Part shown: positions 9,267 through 18,032 of the stretch, piece after piece
How the letters are laid out: each line of letters opens with the position of its first letter
How positions within the stretch are numbered: position 1 is the first letter of the stretch
Origin: CBDUXP01 sp965371225 [NCBI: uncultured bacterium]
GTDB lineage: Bacteria; Abyssobacteria; SURF-5; CBDUXP01
Reading direction: 5' to 3'
NCBI GenBank assembly: GCA_965371225.1
Contig: CBDUXP010000008.1
Location: 41,427-105,426 of the forward strand
DNA length: 64,000 nucleotides
The notes under the pieces: generated by a model
What the model was told of the DNA's origin: nothing
What the model saw: the letters and a program-made list of their open reading frames with translations, nothing else
The model's database searches: none
Made by a program: the position numbers and the translations under genes

Positions 9267-9278
9267 TAGACTGGGGGG
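9267..9278 (+). promoter_or_regulatory. -10 element placing rsgA as a probable leaderless mRNA
   Basis: TAGACT (9267-9272) is followed by six bases and then the rsgA ATG. Transcription would begin at or next to the A of the ATG. No convincing -35 hexamer is visible 17 bases upstream. Confidence 0.5.
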
Positions 9279-10181
9279 ATGCGCGCTGTACCGGCCGCGG
9301 AGTCGCCCTCCGGTCCCCGCGGGATCATTACCGCCCTGCACCGGCGCGGCTGCGTCGTGGAGCATGCCGGGCGCCGAATGGAATGCAAGCGGGTGAAGGG
9401 TGAGGACCTGTGCGTGGGTGACGAGGTGCTGCTCCACCGGGTCGAGGACAGCCGGGCAGGCATCGCCGAGCGGCTGCCGCGCCGCAGTTGGTTTGCCCGC
9501 GGCGTGGACGGGGGCCGCCGCACGAAGCTCGTGGCCGCCAATGTGGACGTACTCGCCATCGTCGTCGCGGCCGCCGAGCCGGCGTTGCAGGCCACCCTCA
9601 TCGACCGCTTCTACGCGCTTGCGCGCGTGGGCCGGATGGACGCCATCATCTGCATGAACAAGATGGACCTGGCCGACGGGGCCGCCGTGGACGCCGCACT
9701 GGCGCCCTACGCGGCGGCGGGAATTGCCGCACTGCGCCTCAGTGCGATCCGCGACGAGGGGATCGAGACCGTGGCCGCCACCATTGCAGGCAAGCGGGCG
9801 CTGTTCTGCGGGCACTCCGGCGTGGGCAAGAGCACGCTCATCAATGCCCTCGTGGGCGACCACGAGCGGTTGCGCACGGGCGAAGTCAGCGCGGCCACGG
9901 GCAAGGGGATCCATACCACCACGTGGATCGACTGGATCGAGTTGGACGATGCCACGGTCGTGATCGACACCCCCGGCGTCAAGCAGGTGAGCCTCGGCAT
10001 GCTCGACCGTAGCGTCATCCAGCAGGGCTTCCCCGAGTTCGCGCCGTTCGCGCGCGACTGCCACTTCGACGACTGCACGCACCGGCAGGAGACCGACTGC
10101 GCCGTGCGAGCCGCGGCGGACGCAGGGGGCGTCCACCCCACCCGTTACGCCACCTACCGCACCATTCTCGCGAATCCTTGA
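9279..10181 (+). CDS. rsgA: Small ribosomal subunit biogenesis GTPase RsgA
   Basis: RsgA is a circularly permuted GTPase that checks late 30S maturation. It is 300 residues long, with an N-terminal OB-fold, then the permuted G motifs: G4 NKMDLADG comes before G1 CGHSGVGKSTLIN and G3 DTPGVKQ. The C-terminal zinc knuckle follows the pattern C-H-F-D-D-C-T-H...C (CHFDDCTHRQETDC). All hallmark residues are present. The gene stands alone between divergent and convergent neighbours and lacks a Shine-Dalgarno; its start codon lies six bases after a -10 hexamer. Confidence 0.96.
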   Translation: MRAVPAAESPSGPRGIITALHRRGCVVEHAGRRMECKRVKGEDLCVGDEVLLHRVEDSRAGIAERLPRRSWFARGVDGGRRTKLVAANVDVLAIVVAAAEPALQATLIDRFYALARVGRMDAIICMNKMDLADGAAVDAALAPYAAAGIAALRLSAIRDEGIETVAATIAGKRALFCGHSGVGKSTLINALVGDHERLRTGEVSAATGKGIHTTTWIDWIELDDATVVIDTPGVKQVSLGMLDRSVIQQGFPEFAPFARDCHFDDCTHRQETDCAVRAAADAGGVHPTRYATYRTILANP

Positions 10182-10241
10182 CCGCCCGCCGCGGGGCGGT
10201 GGGGCCGACCGGCGCGAACGGGCTGAGATTCCCGGCGAGCC

Positions 10242-12974
10242 CTACGGGGCTGGAGCCGCGTCCGCCACCAGGCAGTTGCCCGCCACGAACACGTCCGCGA
10301 ACCCATTGGTATCGTCCAGCACCAGGTTCGTGGCATGCGATTCAAACGCCACGAAGCGCCCGTCCCCGCTCATGGCGGGCTCGGTGGAGGATTCGTCCCC
10401 TTGGAGGTGGCCCGCGCCGTGGCTCAGGCGCACCAATCGGCCGGTGGCGCGATCGCGCACGAAGATGTCGGACTTGCCATTCGTGTCTCCGAACACCAGG
10501 TTCGACGAGGACGATTTGAACGCCACGAAGCGCCCGTCCGCGCTGAGGCTCGGCACGGTGGAAGAGCCGGTGCCTTCAAGGCCGAACTCATTCACGCTGA
10601 CCAGTTCGGTGGTACCCGTCTCCCGGTCGCGCACGTAGATCTGCCCGGGGCCGACCGACCCCGGCGGACCCACCAGGTTTGTTGCGGCCGACGCGAACGC
10701 CAGGAACCGGCCGTCCACACTGAGGCTCGGCTGGCGGGAGTCGCCGTCCCCCTCGCCGCCGTCGAAAGCCACATCCACCACCTCCGGCCCACCCCCGGCC
10801 AGGGCCCGCACGTAAACGTGCCCGCGGATGGGAGTGGTCGGCGGGGTCACGAGATTGGTGGCGAACGACACGAAGGCGGCCACCTGCCCGTCGCCGCTGA
10901 TGGTCGTCCCGAACGTGTCGTTGTTGCCCTCCGTGCCGCCCGCACTGGCACTCAGCAGCATGGTTGCGCCGGTGAGCCGATCGTGCACGAACGCCTTGCC
11001 GGTCCCGGGGTTGGTGGGGGTGGCGATCAGGTTCGTCGCACTAGAGTCGAAGGCCACCAGACGCCCGTCCGCACTCAACCCGCCCACGAAGGAGTTCTCG
11101 TCGCCCCCGGTGCCGTCGGGCTCCTGGCTCACGCGCGTGGTCTGGCCCGTCAGCCGGTCATGCACGAACACGTCGGCCTGACCGTTCGTGTCAACGGCCA
11201 CCAGATTCGTGGCAACCGAGTCGAAGGCCACGAACCGGCCCGTCGCGCTGAGGAAGCCCGCGGCGCCTTCACCCGAGAAGCCGTTCGCTTGGGCGCCGTC
11301 GGAGGCGACGCTCACGCGCGTGGTCTCGGCTGTCTGCCGGTCGTGCACAAAGATGTCCCCCGTATCGTTCGTGTCGTCCGGCACCAGGGTGGTCGCCTCG
11401 GAGCCGAACACCACGAATCGCCCGGTGGCGTTCAGGCTCGGCACGAACGCGAAACCATCACCCTCGGCGCCCGTGGAGTCCACGCTCACGCGCGCCAACA
11501 CTGTGCACGGCGGCAGGGCCACCAGACAGTTGCCCGCCACGAAGACGTCCGAGGCGTCGTTCGTGTCGCCGCTGACGAGGTTCGCCGCAGTCGACTCGAA
11601 CGCCACGAAGCGCGCATCCGCACTGATTGCCGGAAAGAGTGCGGCCCGCCCCAATGGAGACTGCGCATCGGCGGCGTTGAGGTTCACGCGCACCGTCATG
11701 CCCGTCTGGCGGTCGTGCACAAAGATGTCCGTCTCGTCATTGGTGTCCCCATCCACCATGTTCGTGGCGGATGAGTGGAACGCCACGATGCGCCCGTCGG
11801 CGCTGATATCGGAACTACCGGAAGACCGGTCGCCCTGTTGACCCGTGGAGTCCAGACTGACCCGCGTGGTTTCACCGGTCGCTTGGTCGTGCACGAACAC
11901 ATCAGTCGTGGCGTTCGTGTCGTCGGGTACCAGGTTGTGCGCGCCGGATCGGAACGTGATGAAACGCCCGGCCGCGCTGATGGCCGGATTGAACGAGACG
12001 CCGATGGCTTGCGCCCCCCCCGAATCCAGGTTCACCCGCGTCGTCGCGCCCGTCTGCCGGTCATGTACGAACACGTCGGACCCGCCATTCGTGTCGTTCG
12101 CTACCAGGTCCGCAGCCCACGAATGGAACGCCACGATGCGCCCGTCGGCACTGAGAGCCGCATGGCTCGACAACGGCGTGGCATTGCCCGTGGCTTCCGA
12201 ACCGTCGGATTTCACACTCACCCGCGTGGTCTCACCCGTCCACCGGTCGTGTACGAAGATGTCCTCACGCTGGTTCGTGTCGCCGGCAATCAGATTGCTT
12301 CCCATCGATGTGAACGCCACGAAGCGCCCGGCCGCGCTGATATCGGGGACCTGCGATAAACCATCCGATTCCGTCCCGTCGGTCGCCACGCTCACCCGCG
12401 TGGTCTCCCCCGTCTGCCGGTCGTGCACGAAGATATCCGTGGTCCCGTTCGTATCGTTGTCGACGAGGTTGGATGCCTGCGACTGGAACGCCACGTGCCG
12501 CCCGTTCGCGCTGATACTCCCCGTAAACGAAACATCATTGGCCTGACTGCCATCCGACGCGATGCTGACGCGCGTGGTCTCGCCCGTCTCACGGTCGCGC
12601 ACGAACACGTCCCGGACACCGTTTGTGTCGTTCGCCACCAAGCTGCTCGCATCAGACACGAACGCCGCGAACCGGCCGTCCGCGCTCACGCTCCCGCCCA
12701 GGGACAGGTCGTCCCCCTCGGTCCCGTCGGTCGCGACGCTGACGCGCCCCTCCACGGCGGCCACGTTGCACGGCGGGACGTTCGTCTCGGGCGGGTCGAA
12801 GGTGTCCGGGAAGATGCCGCCTCCACCGCCCCCGGTGCCTTTCCCGTTGCAGGCCGTGCCGGCGCCCAGCGCCCCCAACACCAGGAGTGTGGCGGCTAGA
12901 CGGAAACGCCGCCGCGCGTGGCTACGTTGTTCGAACCTTCTAAAAAAGCATCCCCGTCCCGCATGCGTCGACAT
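10242..12974 (-). CDS. Large putative lipoprotein of two tandem seven-blade TolB/WD40-like beta-propellers
   Basis: The 910 residues begin with a basic segment and a hydrophobic stretch ending LGALGAGTAC, a weak lipobox, followed by a glycine run. The protein is therefore probably exported and lipidated. The rest is 14 copies of a repeat of about 45-60 residues with consensus ISADGRFVAFxSxATNLVxxDTN, DVFVHDRxTGETTRVSVxSDG. Repeats 7 and 14 break the pattern in the same way, ending DVFVAGNCLVA, and each seven-repeat half opens with a PPC motif (PPCNV, PPCTV). This suggests two complete seven-blade propellers, each closed by a Cys pair. The DTN-x-x-x-D loops resemble metal-binding loops. No enzymatic residues are recognised; a surface binding or scaffold role is possible. 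The ribosome site GGAGGG precedes the ATG. Confidence 0.8.
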   Translation of the reverse strand: MSTHAGRGCFFRRFEQRSHARRRFRLAATLLVLGALGAGTACNGKGTGGGGGGIFPDTFDPPETNVPPCNVAAVEGRVSVATDGTEGDDLSLGGSVSADGRFAAFVSDASSLVANDTNGVRDVFVRDRETGETTRVSIASDGSQANDVSFTGSISANGRHVAFQSQASNLVDNDTNGTTDIFVHDRQTGETTRVSVATDGTESDGLSQVPDISAAGRFVAFTSMGSNLIAGDTNQREDIFVHDRWTGETTRVSVKSDGSEATGNATPLSSHAALSADGRIVAFHSWAADLVANDTNGGSDVFVHDRQTGATTRVNLDSGGAQAIGVSFNPAISAAGRFITFRSGAHNLVPDDTNATTDVFVHDQATGETTRVSLDSTGQQGDRSSGSSDISADGRIVAFHSSATNMVDGDTNDETDIFVHDRQTGMTVRVNLNAADAQSPLGRAALFPAISADARFVAFESTAANLVSGDTNDASDVFVAGNCLVALPPCTVLARVSVDSTGAEGDGFAFVPSLNATGRFVVFGSEATTLVPDDTNDTGDIFVHDRQTAETTRVSVASDGAQANGFSGEGAAGFLSATGRFVAFDSVATNLVAVDTNGQADVFVHDRLTGQTTRVSQEPDGTGGDENSFVGGLSADGRLVAFDSSATNLIATPTNPGTGKAFVHDRLTGATMLLSASAGGTEGNNDTFGTTISGDGQVAAFVSFATNLVTPPTTPIRGHVYVRALAGGGPEVVDVAFDGGEGDGDSRQPSLSVDGRFLAFASAATNLVGPPGSVGPGQIYVRDRETGTTELVSVNEFGLEGTGSSTVPSLSADGRFVAFKSSSSNLVFGDTNGKSDIFVRDRATGRLVRLSHGAGHLQGDESSTEPAMSGDGRFVAFESHATNLVLDDTNGFADVFVAGNCLVADAAPAP

Positions 12975-13319
12975 CGCCGGTCCCTCCTGGCTGCAACCGG
13001 CTCCCCGACAGTCGGACTCCCCCGCTCGACTGTATGCTCGCAGCGAACCGCCCCGGACTTCTCACTGGGGCGACCTATTAAGATTTTTATATCCTATTAT
13101 CTGTGGTCAAGCAAGCGAAATGTGGCCGGAAAGTCACGAGGTGCCATTACCGCTGTCTTCCCAGGAGCGCGGCCGCCCAGGGATCGCTGCGCCTCAATGG
13201 GCAGCCGCCCCTGTGATATATTTGCGCCCGCGCCGCGACGCGTCATTTCTGTTTGTCTAGGCGAGGGCAGGCGGCGACACGTCGGCTGTGCTCTGGGGAG
13301 CCGGGAGGCGACACGAGCA
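12975..13319. other. Divergent intergenic region between the propeller gene and mdh
   Basis: No gene is recognised here. An AT-rich island at 13079-13118 stands out from the GC-rich surroundings and carries the minus-strand promoter annotated separately. A TATATT hexamer at 13217-13222 is a possible -10 for mdh on the plus strand. Confidence 0.5.
13086..13114 (-). promoter_or_regulatory. Putative promoter of the beta-propeller lipoprotein gene
   Basis: On the minus strand TTGCTT (13109-13114) and TATAAA (13086-13091) are separated by exactly 17 bases in an AT-rich island. This leaves an untranslated leader of about 100 bases before the ATG at 12974. Confidence 0.55.
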
Positions 13320-14243
13320 ATGAAAATCACCATGGTCGGCGGCGGGAACGTCGGCGCGACGACGGTCCAGCGCATCGCGGACCGCGAACTCTGCGACGAA
13401 CTGGTCATGATCGATGTGGTGGAGGACATGCCCCAGGGCAAGATCCTGGACATGTGGGCGAGTGCGCCGCTGCAGCGATTCGACACGGCGGTGGTGGGCT
13501 CGAACAGCTACGACACCATGGCGAATTCGGACATCGTGCTGATCACGGCGGGCATCGCGCGCAAGCCGGGCATGAGCCGCTCGGACCTGCTCGATACGAA
13601 CGCGAAGATCGTGGGCGGCGTCGTCGAGGAAGTGGTCAAGGGCTCGCCGAACGCGATGATCATCACGATCACCAATCCGCTGGACGTGATGACGTACCTG
13701 GCGTGGAAGAAGACGGGCTGGGACCGGCAGCGCGTGTTCGGCATGGCGGGCGTGCTGGACAGCGCGCGCTTGCGCACGTTCGTCGCCGCCGAGCTGAACG
13801 TCAGCGTGCGGGACGTGCAGGGCATGGTCATGGGCGGTCACGGGGATTCCATGGTGCCCCTGGCGCGGTACACCACCGTCAGCGGGATCCCCATCACCGA
13901 ACTGCTGGATGACGCCACCATCGAGCGCCTGTTCACTCGCACGCGCAAGGCGGGCGGCGAGGTGGTCGCGCTGCTGAAGACGGGCAGCGCGTACTACTCC
14001 ACGTCGTCCGCGATCATGGAGATGGTGGAAGCGGTGGTGAAGAATCAAAACCGGATCCTGCCGTGCGCCGCGATCCTCCAGGGCGAGTACGGGGTCAGCG
14101 ACGTGTGCGCCGGCGTACCGTGCCGCGTGAACCGCACCGGCATGGCGGAAATTCTGAACCTGAACTTGACGGACGAGGAGCGGGGCCAACTGCAGGCGAG
14201 CGCGACCGCCGTCCAGGAAGACATCGCCCGCCTCCCGATCTAG
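13320..14243 (+). CDS. mdh: Malate dehydrogenase
   Basis: This NAD-dependent enzyme oxidises malate to oxaloacetate in the TCA cycle. The 307 residues from the ATG at 13320 have a ribosome site GGGAGGCG, and the Rossmann glycine motif starts at residue 6 (VGGGNVGATT); the open frame upstream is not protein-like. Other hallmarks are IARKPGMSRSDLL (active-site loop with Arg), ITNPLDVMTYLAWK, GMAGVLDSAR and the catalytic His in GGHGDSMVPL. Arg in the mobile loop after KPGMS favours malate over lactate, the lactate-dehydrogenase-like MDH type. alr follows after four bases. Confidence 0.95.
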   Translation: MKITMVGGGNVGATTVQRIADRELCDELVMIDVVEDMPQGKILDMWASAPLQRFDTAVVGSNSYDTMANSDIVLITAGIARKPGMSRSDLLDTNAKIVGGVVEEVVKGSPNAMIITITNPLDVMTYLAWKKTGWDRQRVFGMAGVLDSARLRTFVAAELNVSVRDVQGMVMGGHGDSMVPLARYTTVSGIPITELLDDATIERLFTRTRKAGGEVVALLKTGSAYYSTSSAIMEMVEAVVKNQNRILPCAAILQGEYGVSDVCAGVPCRVNRTGMAEILNLNLTDEERGQLQASATAVQEDIARLPI

Positions 14244-14247
14244 GCCC

Positions 14248-15378
14248 GTGCTCGGCTCCGACGCACGGCCCACGCGCACCAGCACCGACCTGCGGGCGCT
14301 GCGGCACAACCTGGCGCAACTGCGCGCGCGTTTGGCTGACCGCACGGCGGTCGCTCTCGTGGTGAAAGCCGACGCGTACGGGCACGGTGCGGTGGAGGTT
14401 GCGCGCACGGCGGTCGAGTGCGACGTGACCCGGTTCGTGGTCGCCACCGTCACCGAGGGCGCGGAGTTGCGTGAGGCGGGGATTACGCAGGACATCATCC
14501 TGCACACACCGTGTACCGAGCCGGAACTGGATCGCGCGCTGCAACTGGAGCTGCACCTGGTGCTGGGATCCGTCGACGCGGCGCGGACGTTGAGCGTGTG
14601 GGCGACCGGGTACGGGCGCATCGCGCGCGTGCACGTGGAGGTGGACACGGGCATGGGCCGCGGCGGCCTGGCCCCGGACTACGCCATCCCCGCCATCGCC
14701 GATATCGCACAGATGGAGAGCCTGGAGTTGGTGGGGGTGATGACCCACTTCCCGAGCGCGGACGTAGCGGACGACGCCTTCACCCACGACCAGATCTCCC
14801 TGTTCAGCACCATCGTGGACGGCGTGCGGGCGAAGGGCGTCGACCCGGGCATCGTGCACGCGGCGAACAGCCTCGCCACGGTGAACTATCCCGCCGCGCA
14901 GTTCGATATGGTGCGCGCCGGGCTGCTCGCGTACGGGATTCGGCCCGGGCCCGGGTTCGGCGCCGACCTGGATCTGCACCCCGTCCTCACGTTCGATTCG
15001 GAAATCGCCCACCTCGCCCGCCACCCCGCGGGCAAGCCGCTGAGCTACGGGCGCACCTACGTGCTACCCGAAGAGACCGTCATCGCCACCGTCCCCGCGG
15101 GGTATGGCGACGGCGTCCCCTGGTCCGCATCGAACCGCGGCGCCGAGGTGCTCGTGCGCAAGCAGCGCGTGCCCGTCGTCGGCCAGATTTGCATGGACCA
15201 GTTGCTTATAGATGTAGGCGACGTGGAAGACGTAAAGGTGGGGGACCGGGTGACGCTCATCGGGGCGCAGGGCCGGCGGCGCGTGACCGTCGAAGACTGG
15301 GCCGCGGCGGCAGGCACGAGCCCGTATGAAATCCCCTGCCGCATCCCCCCCCGCGTGCCCCGCGCGTATCAGCGGTAG
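14248..15378 (+). CDS. alr: Alanine racemase
   Basis: This PLP enzyme makes D-alanine for peptidoglycan. It is 376 residues from a GTG four bases after the mdh stop, so it is probably translationally coupled to mdh. The PLP lysine lies in VVKADAYGHGAVEVA. The N-terminal barrel continues with HVEVDTGMGRGG and MTHFPSADVADD. The C-terminal domain has LSYGRTYV, the GYGDGVPW loop and the substrate-binding region VGQICMDQLLIDVGD. Length and motifs are typical. Confidence 0.95.
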   Translation: MLGSDARPTRTSTDLRALRHNLAQLRARLADRTAVALVVKADAYGHGAVEVARTAVECDVTRFVVATVTEGAELREAGITQDIILHTPCTEPELDRALQLELHLVLGSVDAARTLSVWATGYGRIARVHVEVDTGMGRGGLAPDYAIPAIADIAQMESLELVGVMTHFPSADVADDAFTHDQISLFSTIVDGVRAKGVDPGIVHAANSLATVNYPAAQFDMVRAGLLAYGIRPGPGFGADLDLHPVLTFDSEIAHLARHPAGKPLSYGRTYVLPEETVIATVPAGYGDGVPWSASNRGAEVLVRKQRVPVVGQICMDQLLIDVGDVEDVKVGDRVTLIGAQGRRRVTVEDWAAAAGTSPYEIPCRIPPRVPRAYQR

Positions 15379-15393
15379 GCCGCCGCCCGCGCC

Positions 15394-16125
15394 CTATTCC
15401 ACGGCGAAAATGCGGTCGGGGTCCAGCCGGGCGTGGAGGGACGCGGCGGCGGTCTCGAGGTAGGCGGGGTCCTTGGACTCCACGGTCACGCGCACGTGCC
15501 AATCCTGATTCCCGATGACGGGATAACTGCCGCACGCGATCTCCGGAAACTCCGTGAGCCACACGTTCAGCGTTTCGGCCAAGTCGGACTCCCGCATCTG
15601 GAGATAGAACGTGCGGAGGTGGTACGCGGCATCCCGGAACGTCTCGCGCACGGCTTCGAAATCGCGCCGGAAAATTTCCGGAATGCCGGGAAGGATGAAG
15701 ATGTTCTCCACCTGCATGACCGGGAACCGGATGCTCTCGTGATAGTGCAGCGTGGTGCCGTCCACGATCTCCGCCATCTTGAAGCTGGCCTTCGGCGCTT
15801 CGCCTTCCGGGAAGAAACTCCGGATGATGGCGGCCAGCTCCGGCGCTTGCGTCACCTCGCGGTCGAGCGCGCGGGCGATGGCGGCGATGGTGATGTCGTC
15901 GTGCGTGGGGCCCACCCCACCGGACGTGAACACCCACGTGTAGCGCCGCGAGAGCTCCACCAGGTTGGGCATGATGGCGTCGAACTCATCCGGCACGACG
16001 ATGATGCGTTCGAGGGACGTGCCCAACGCCCGCAGCTCTTTGGCAAGGTACGGCGAGTTGGCATCCTGCACCTTTCCGGAGAGGATCTCGTTCCCGATGA
16101 TGAGAATGCCAGCGGTGGAATCCAT
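15394..16125 (-). CDS. CinA/MoaB-type molybdopterin-binding domain protein
   Basis: The 243 residues start at ATG 16125, directly before the beta-strand AGILIIGNEILSGKVQDAN that opens the MoCF-biosynthesis/CinA domain. The GGVGPTHDD motif (FTSGGVGPTHDDITIAAI) is diagnostic of this family. Only the N-terminal nucleotide-pyrophosphatase-like CinA module is present; the C-terminal amidase domain (PncC) is missing, as in other short homologues. A role in ADP-ribose or nicotinamide nucleotide clean-up, or in molybdopterin handling, is possible. It is convergent with alr. Confidence 0.85.
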   Translation of the reverse strand: MDSTAGILIIGNEILSGKVQDANSPYLAKELRALGTSLERIIVVPDEFDAIMPNLVELSRRYTWVFTSGGVGPTHDDITIAAIARALDREVTQAPELAAIIRSFFPEGEAPKASFKMAEIVDGTTLHYHESIRFPVMQVENIFILPGIPEIFRRDFEAVRETFRDAAYHLRTFYLQMRESDLAETLNVWLTEFPEIACGSYPVIGNQDWHVRVTVESKDPAYLETAAASLHARLDPDRIFAVE

Positions 16126-16253
16126 GAACGCGCGCGCGTGCGCCGAAGCCGCAGGTACTCTAGCGCAGCGATGCACGCGCGGCAACTCCGGTTGACGCCG
16201 CCCACCGCCGCCGGTATCCTACACGTAAGTCCTCTCGTCTCAACGGATTCCAA

Positions 16254-16601
16254 GTGGCCGAAGAACTCTACTTCAGTCCCGACGGCAAATCGCTCCAACG
16301 GGGCAAGCGCGCATCCAAACGCCGGCCCATCGACCGCATGGTGGAGATGTGGCGCGTGGGCGAAGCGGACCAGCCGGTGGATGGGCGCGCTACGGATATT
16401 TCCCTGGACGGCCTCATGATCCATACCGCCGCTGAGTTTGCCGTCGGGGACGAGATCATGGTGGACGTGAAGCGGGACAAGGAGCTGGACGGCCCCACCT
16501 TCTTATACGCGCGCGCGCGCATCGTCCGGATCATCGAAGTGGAGGGCGGCCTGCACGGGCTCGGGATCCGGCTGATCGCCAAGGAACGCAAGCCGGAATA
16601 G
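16254..16601 (+). CDS. PilZ domain protein (probable cyclic-di-GMP receptor)
   Basis: This is a 115-residue single-domain protein starting with GTG at 16254. The two PilZ signatures are present: an Arg-rich RxxxR element (KRRPIDRMVEMW) and a DxSxxG element (TDISLDGLMIH), spaced as in c-di-GMP-binding members. It ends with GLGIRLIAKERKPE. It lies divergent from the CinA-like gene and could tune surface functions, but no target is identified. Confidence 0.88.
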   Translation: MAEELYFSPDGKSLQRGKRASKRRPIDRMVEMWRVGEADQPVDGRATDISLDGLMIHTAAEFAVGDEIMVDVKRDKELDGPTFLYARARIVRIIEVEGGLHGLGIRLIAKERKPE

Positions 16602-16761
16602 GGGCGATGCTCCGGGGCCCGTCCCCCCGCCGCCGGCCGCGGCCCCGGCCGCGCCTTTCCCCGCCCGTCCGCCGGGGACACACTACAGTGGGCGGGACCC
16701 GTTGTCTGCGTGGTGGGGCGCGGCTATGCTGGGCGCCGCCGCACAGCCGGAGGGAGTACGC

Positions 16762-17922
16762 GTGGCCGGTCATCGAACCTTCGTCGAACTCATTAATGAT
16801 GTGATCAAGGCCGACCGCTGTTCGGAATGCGGCGCCTGCGTCATCGTGTGCCCGTACAACGTGCTGGAGTACCACGAGACCAAACCCCGGCGCCGGCCCA
16901 AGGACGGGGTGGCGGACGATTTCTGCGAGGTGCACGACCGTCTCGGCTGCGACGTGTGTGCGCAAGTGTGTCCGCAGCTCGACGATCAGGAGGTGGAGCT
17001 GGCGGACTGGTTCGTCAAGGACGGCGAGGCGTGGCAACTGGGCGAGTACGGGTGGTACAAGGACTTCTTCGTGGCGCGGGCCGTCAACAAGGACGTGCTC
17101 ATGCGCGGGCAGGACGGCGGCGTGGTCACCGCCATGCTGCTCTACGCGCTGGAACGCGACATCATCGACGGCGCCATCGTGACGGTCGCCGATCCCGACA
17201 CGCCCTGCTTGCCGAAGCCGGCAGTGGCCACCACGCCGGAGGAAATTCTCGCCAGCGCCGGCTCGTGGTACACCTACGCGCCGAACCTCCTGGCGTACGA
17301 CGAGGCCCTCGAGCGCGGCCTGGAGCGCATCGCCTACGTGGGCGTGCCCTGCCAAATTACGCCGCTCGCCAAGATGGCGATTCAGGCGCCACCGCGGCCC
17401 GAGTGGGACGCGGCGCGGGACCGGCCGGACAAGTCCTGGCCCCGGCAGAACGAATACCTCACGCGCGCCGCCGAGCGCACCGCCCTGCGCATCGGCCTGT
17501 ACTGCTCCGAGACGTTCTCCTACGAAGGGCTCATGATCCAGAAGATCCAGGGCGACATGGGCATCCCGCTCTCGTTCGTGGACAACTTCAACGTCAAGGG
17601 CAAAGTGTTGATCCGCACGAAGGACGGGGTCGTGCACGACCTTGCGCTCAAGGACGCGCAAGAGTACGCGCGAGTCGAGTGCCACTCCTGCCGCGATTTC
17701 TCCGCGCAGTGGAGCGACATCAGCTTCGGCGGCGTCGGCACCCGCGACTGGACCATCTGCCAACCGCGCACGCAGCGCGGCCTCGACCTCCTCCAGCAGA
17801 TGATCGACGATGGCTACATCGAGCTGGCCGACAAGGCCGAGTTCGAGAAGTGCTTCCGCACGCTGACCTTCCTGACTATCCAGCAGTTGCTGCGCGCCGG
17901 CCCCGCCGGCCACCACGCCTAG
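16762..17922 (+). CDS. FrhB/FdhB-type F420 hydrogenase/dehydrogenase beta-subunit family iron-sulfur flavoprotein
   Basis: I chose the GTG at 16762 (386 residues), seven bases after an AGGAGGG-like ribosome site (near 16749-16755). An N-terminal ferredoxin-type segment carries Cys motifs CSECGACVIVCPYN and CDVCAQVCPQ for [4Fe-4S] clusters. The FrhB N- and C-terminal domains follow, with GQDGGVVTAMLLYAL, YVGVPCQITPL, ALRIGLYCSETFSY and CHSCRDFSAQWSDISFGG. In characterised members this fold binds FAD and moves electrons between F420 and iron-sulfur clusters. Its position convergent with the complete F420 biosynthesis operon supports an F420-linked oxidoreductase. The partner substrate is unknown. 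Confidence 0.88.
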   Translation: MAGHRTFVELINDVIKADRCSECGACVIVCPYNVLEYHETKPRRRPKDGVADDFCEVHDRLGCDVCAQVCPQLDDQEVELADWFVKDGEAWQLGEYGWYKDFFVARAVNKDVLMRGQDGGVVTAMLLYALERDIIDGAIVTVADPDTPCLPKPAVATTPEEILASAGSWYTYAPNLLAYDEALERGLERIAYVGVPCQITPLAKMAIQAPPRPEWDAARDRPDKSWPRQNEYLTRAAERTALRIGLYCSETFSYEGLMIQKIQGDMGIPLSFVDNFNVKGKVLIRTKDGVVHDLALKDAQEYARVECHSCRDFSAQWSDISFGGVGTRDWTICQPRTQRGLDLLQQMIDDGYIELADKAEFEKCFRTLTFLTIQQLLRAGPAGHHA

Positions 17923-17978
17923 CCTGCCGGGCAGCGGGTGCCCCACCGCGCCCCTCACTCGCAGGCCGGAATTCGTAG

Positions 17979-17998
17979 GGGCGCGATTCATCGCGCCC
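17979..17998. terminator. Perfect palindromic hairpin between convergent genes (bidirectional terminator or dispersed repeat)
   Basis: GGGCGCGA (17979-17986), loop TTCA, TCGCGCCC (17991-17998): an 8-bp perfect stem with a 4-base loop. It sits between the convergent FrhB-like gene and cofE. There is no T-tract, so it may be a REP-like dispersed element doing terminator duty. Confidence 0.5.
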
Positions 17999-18032
17999 GT
18001 GCACGCGGGGAGGCGGCAGGCGGGGACGTGCC

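Noticed and set aside
10182-10241. CCGCCC/GGGCGG hairpin after rsgA as a terminator
   Set aside because: It has no T-tract and GC-rich stems of this size are common by chance here.
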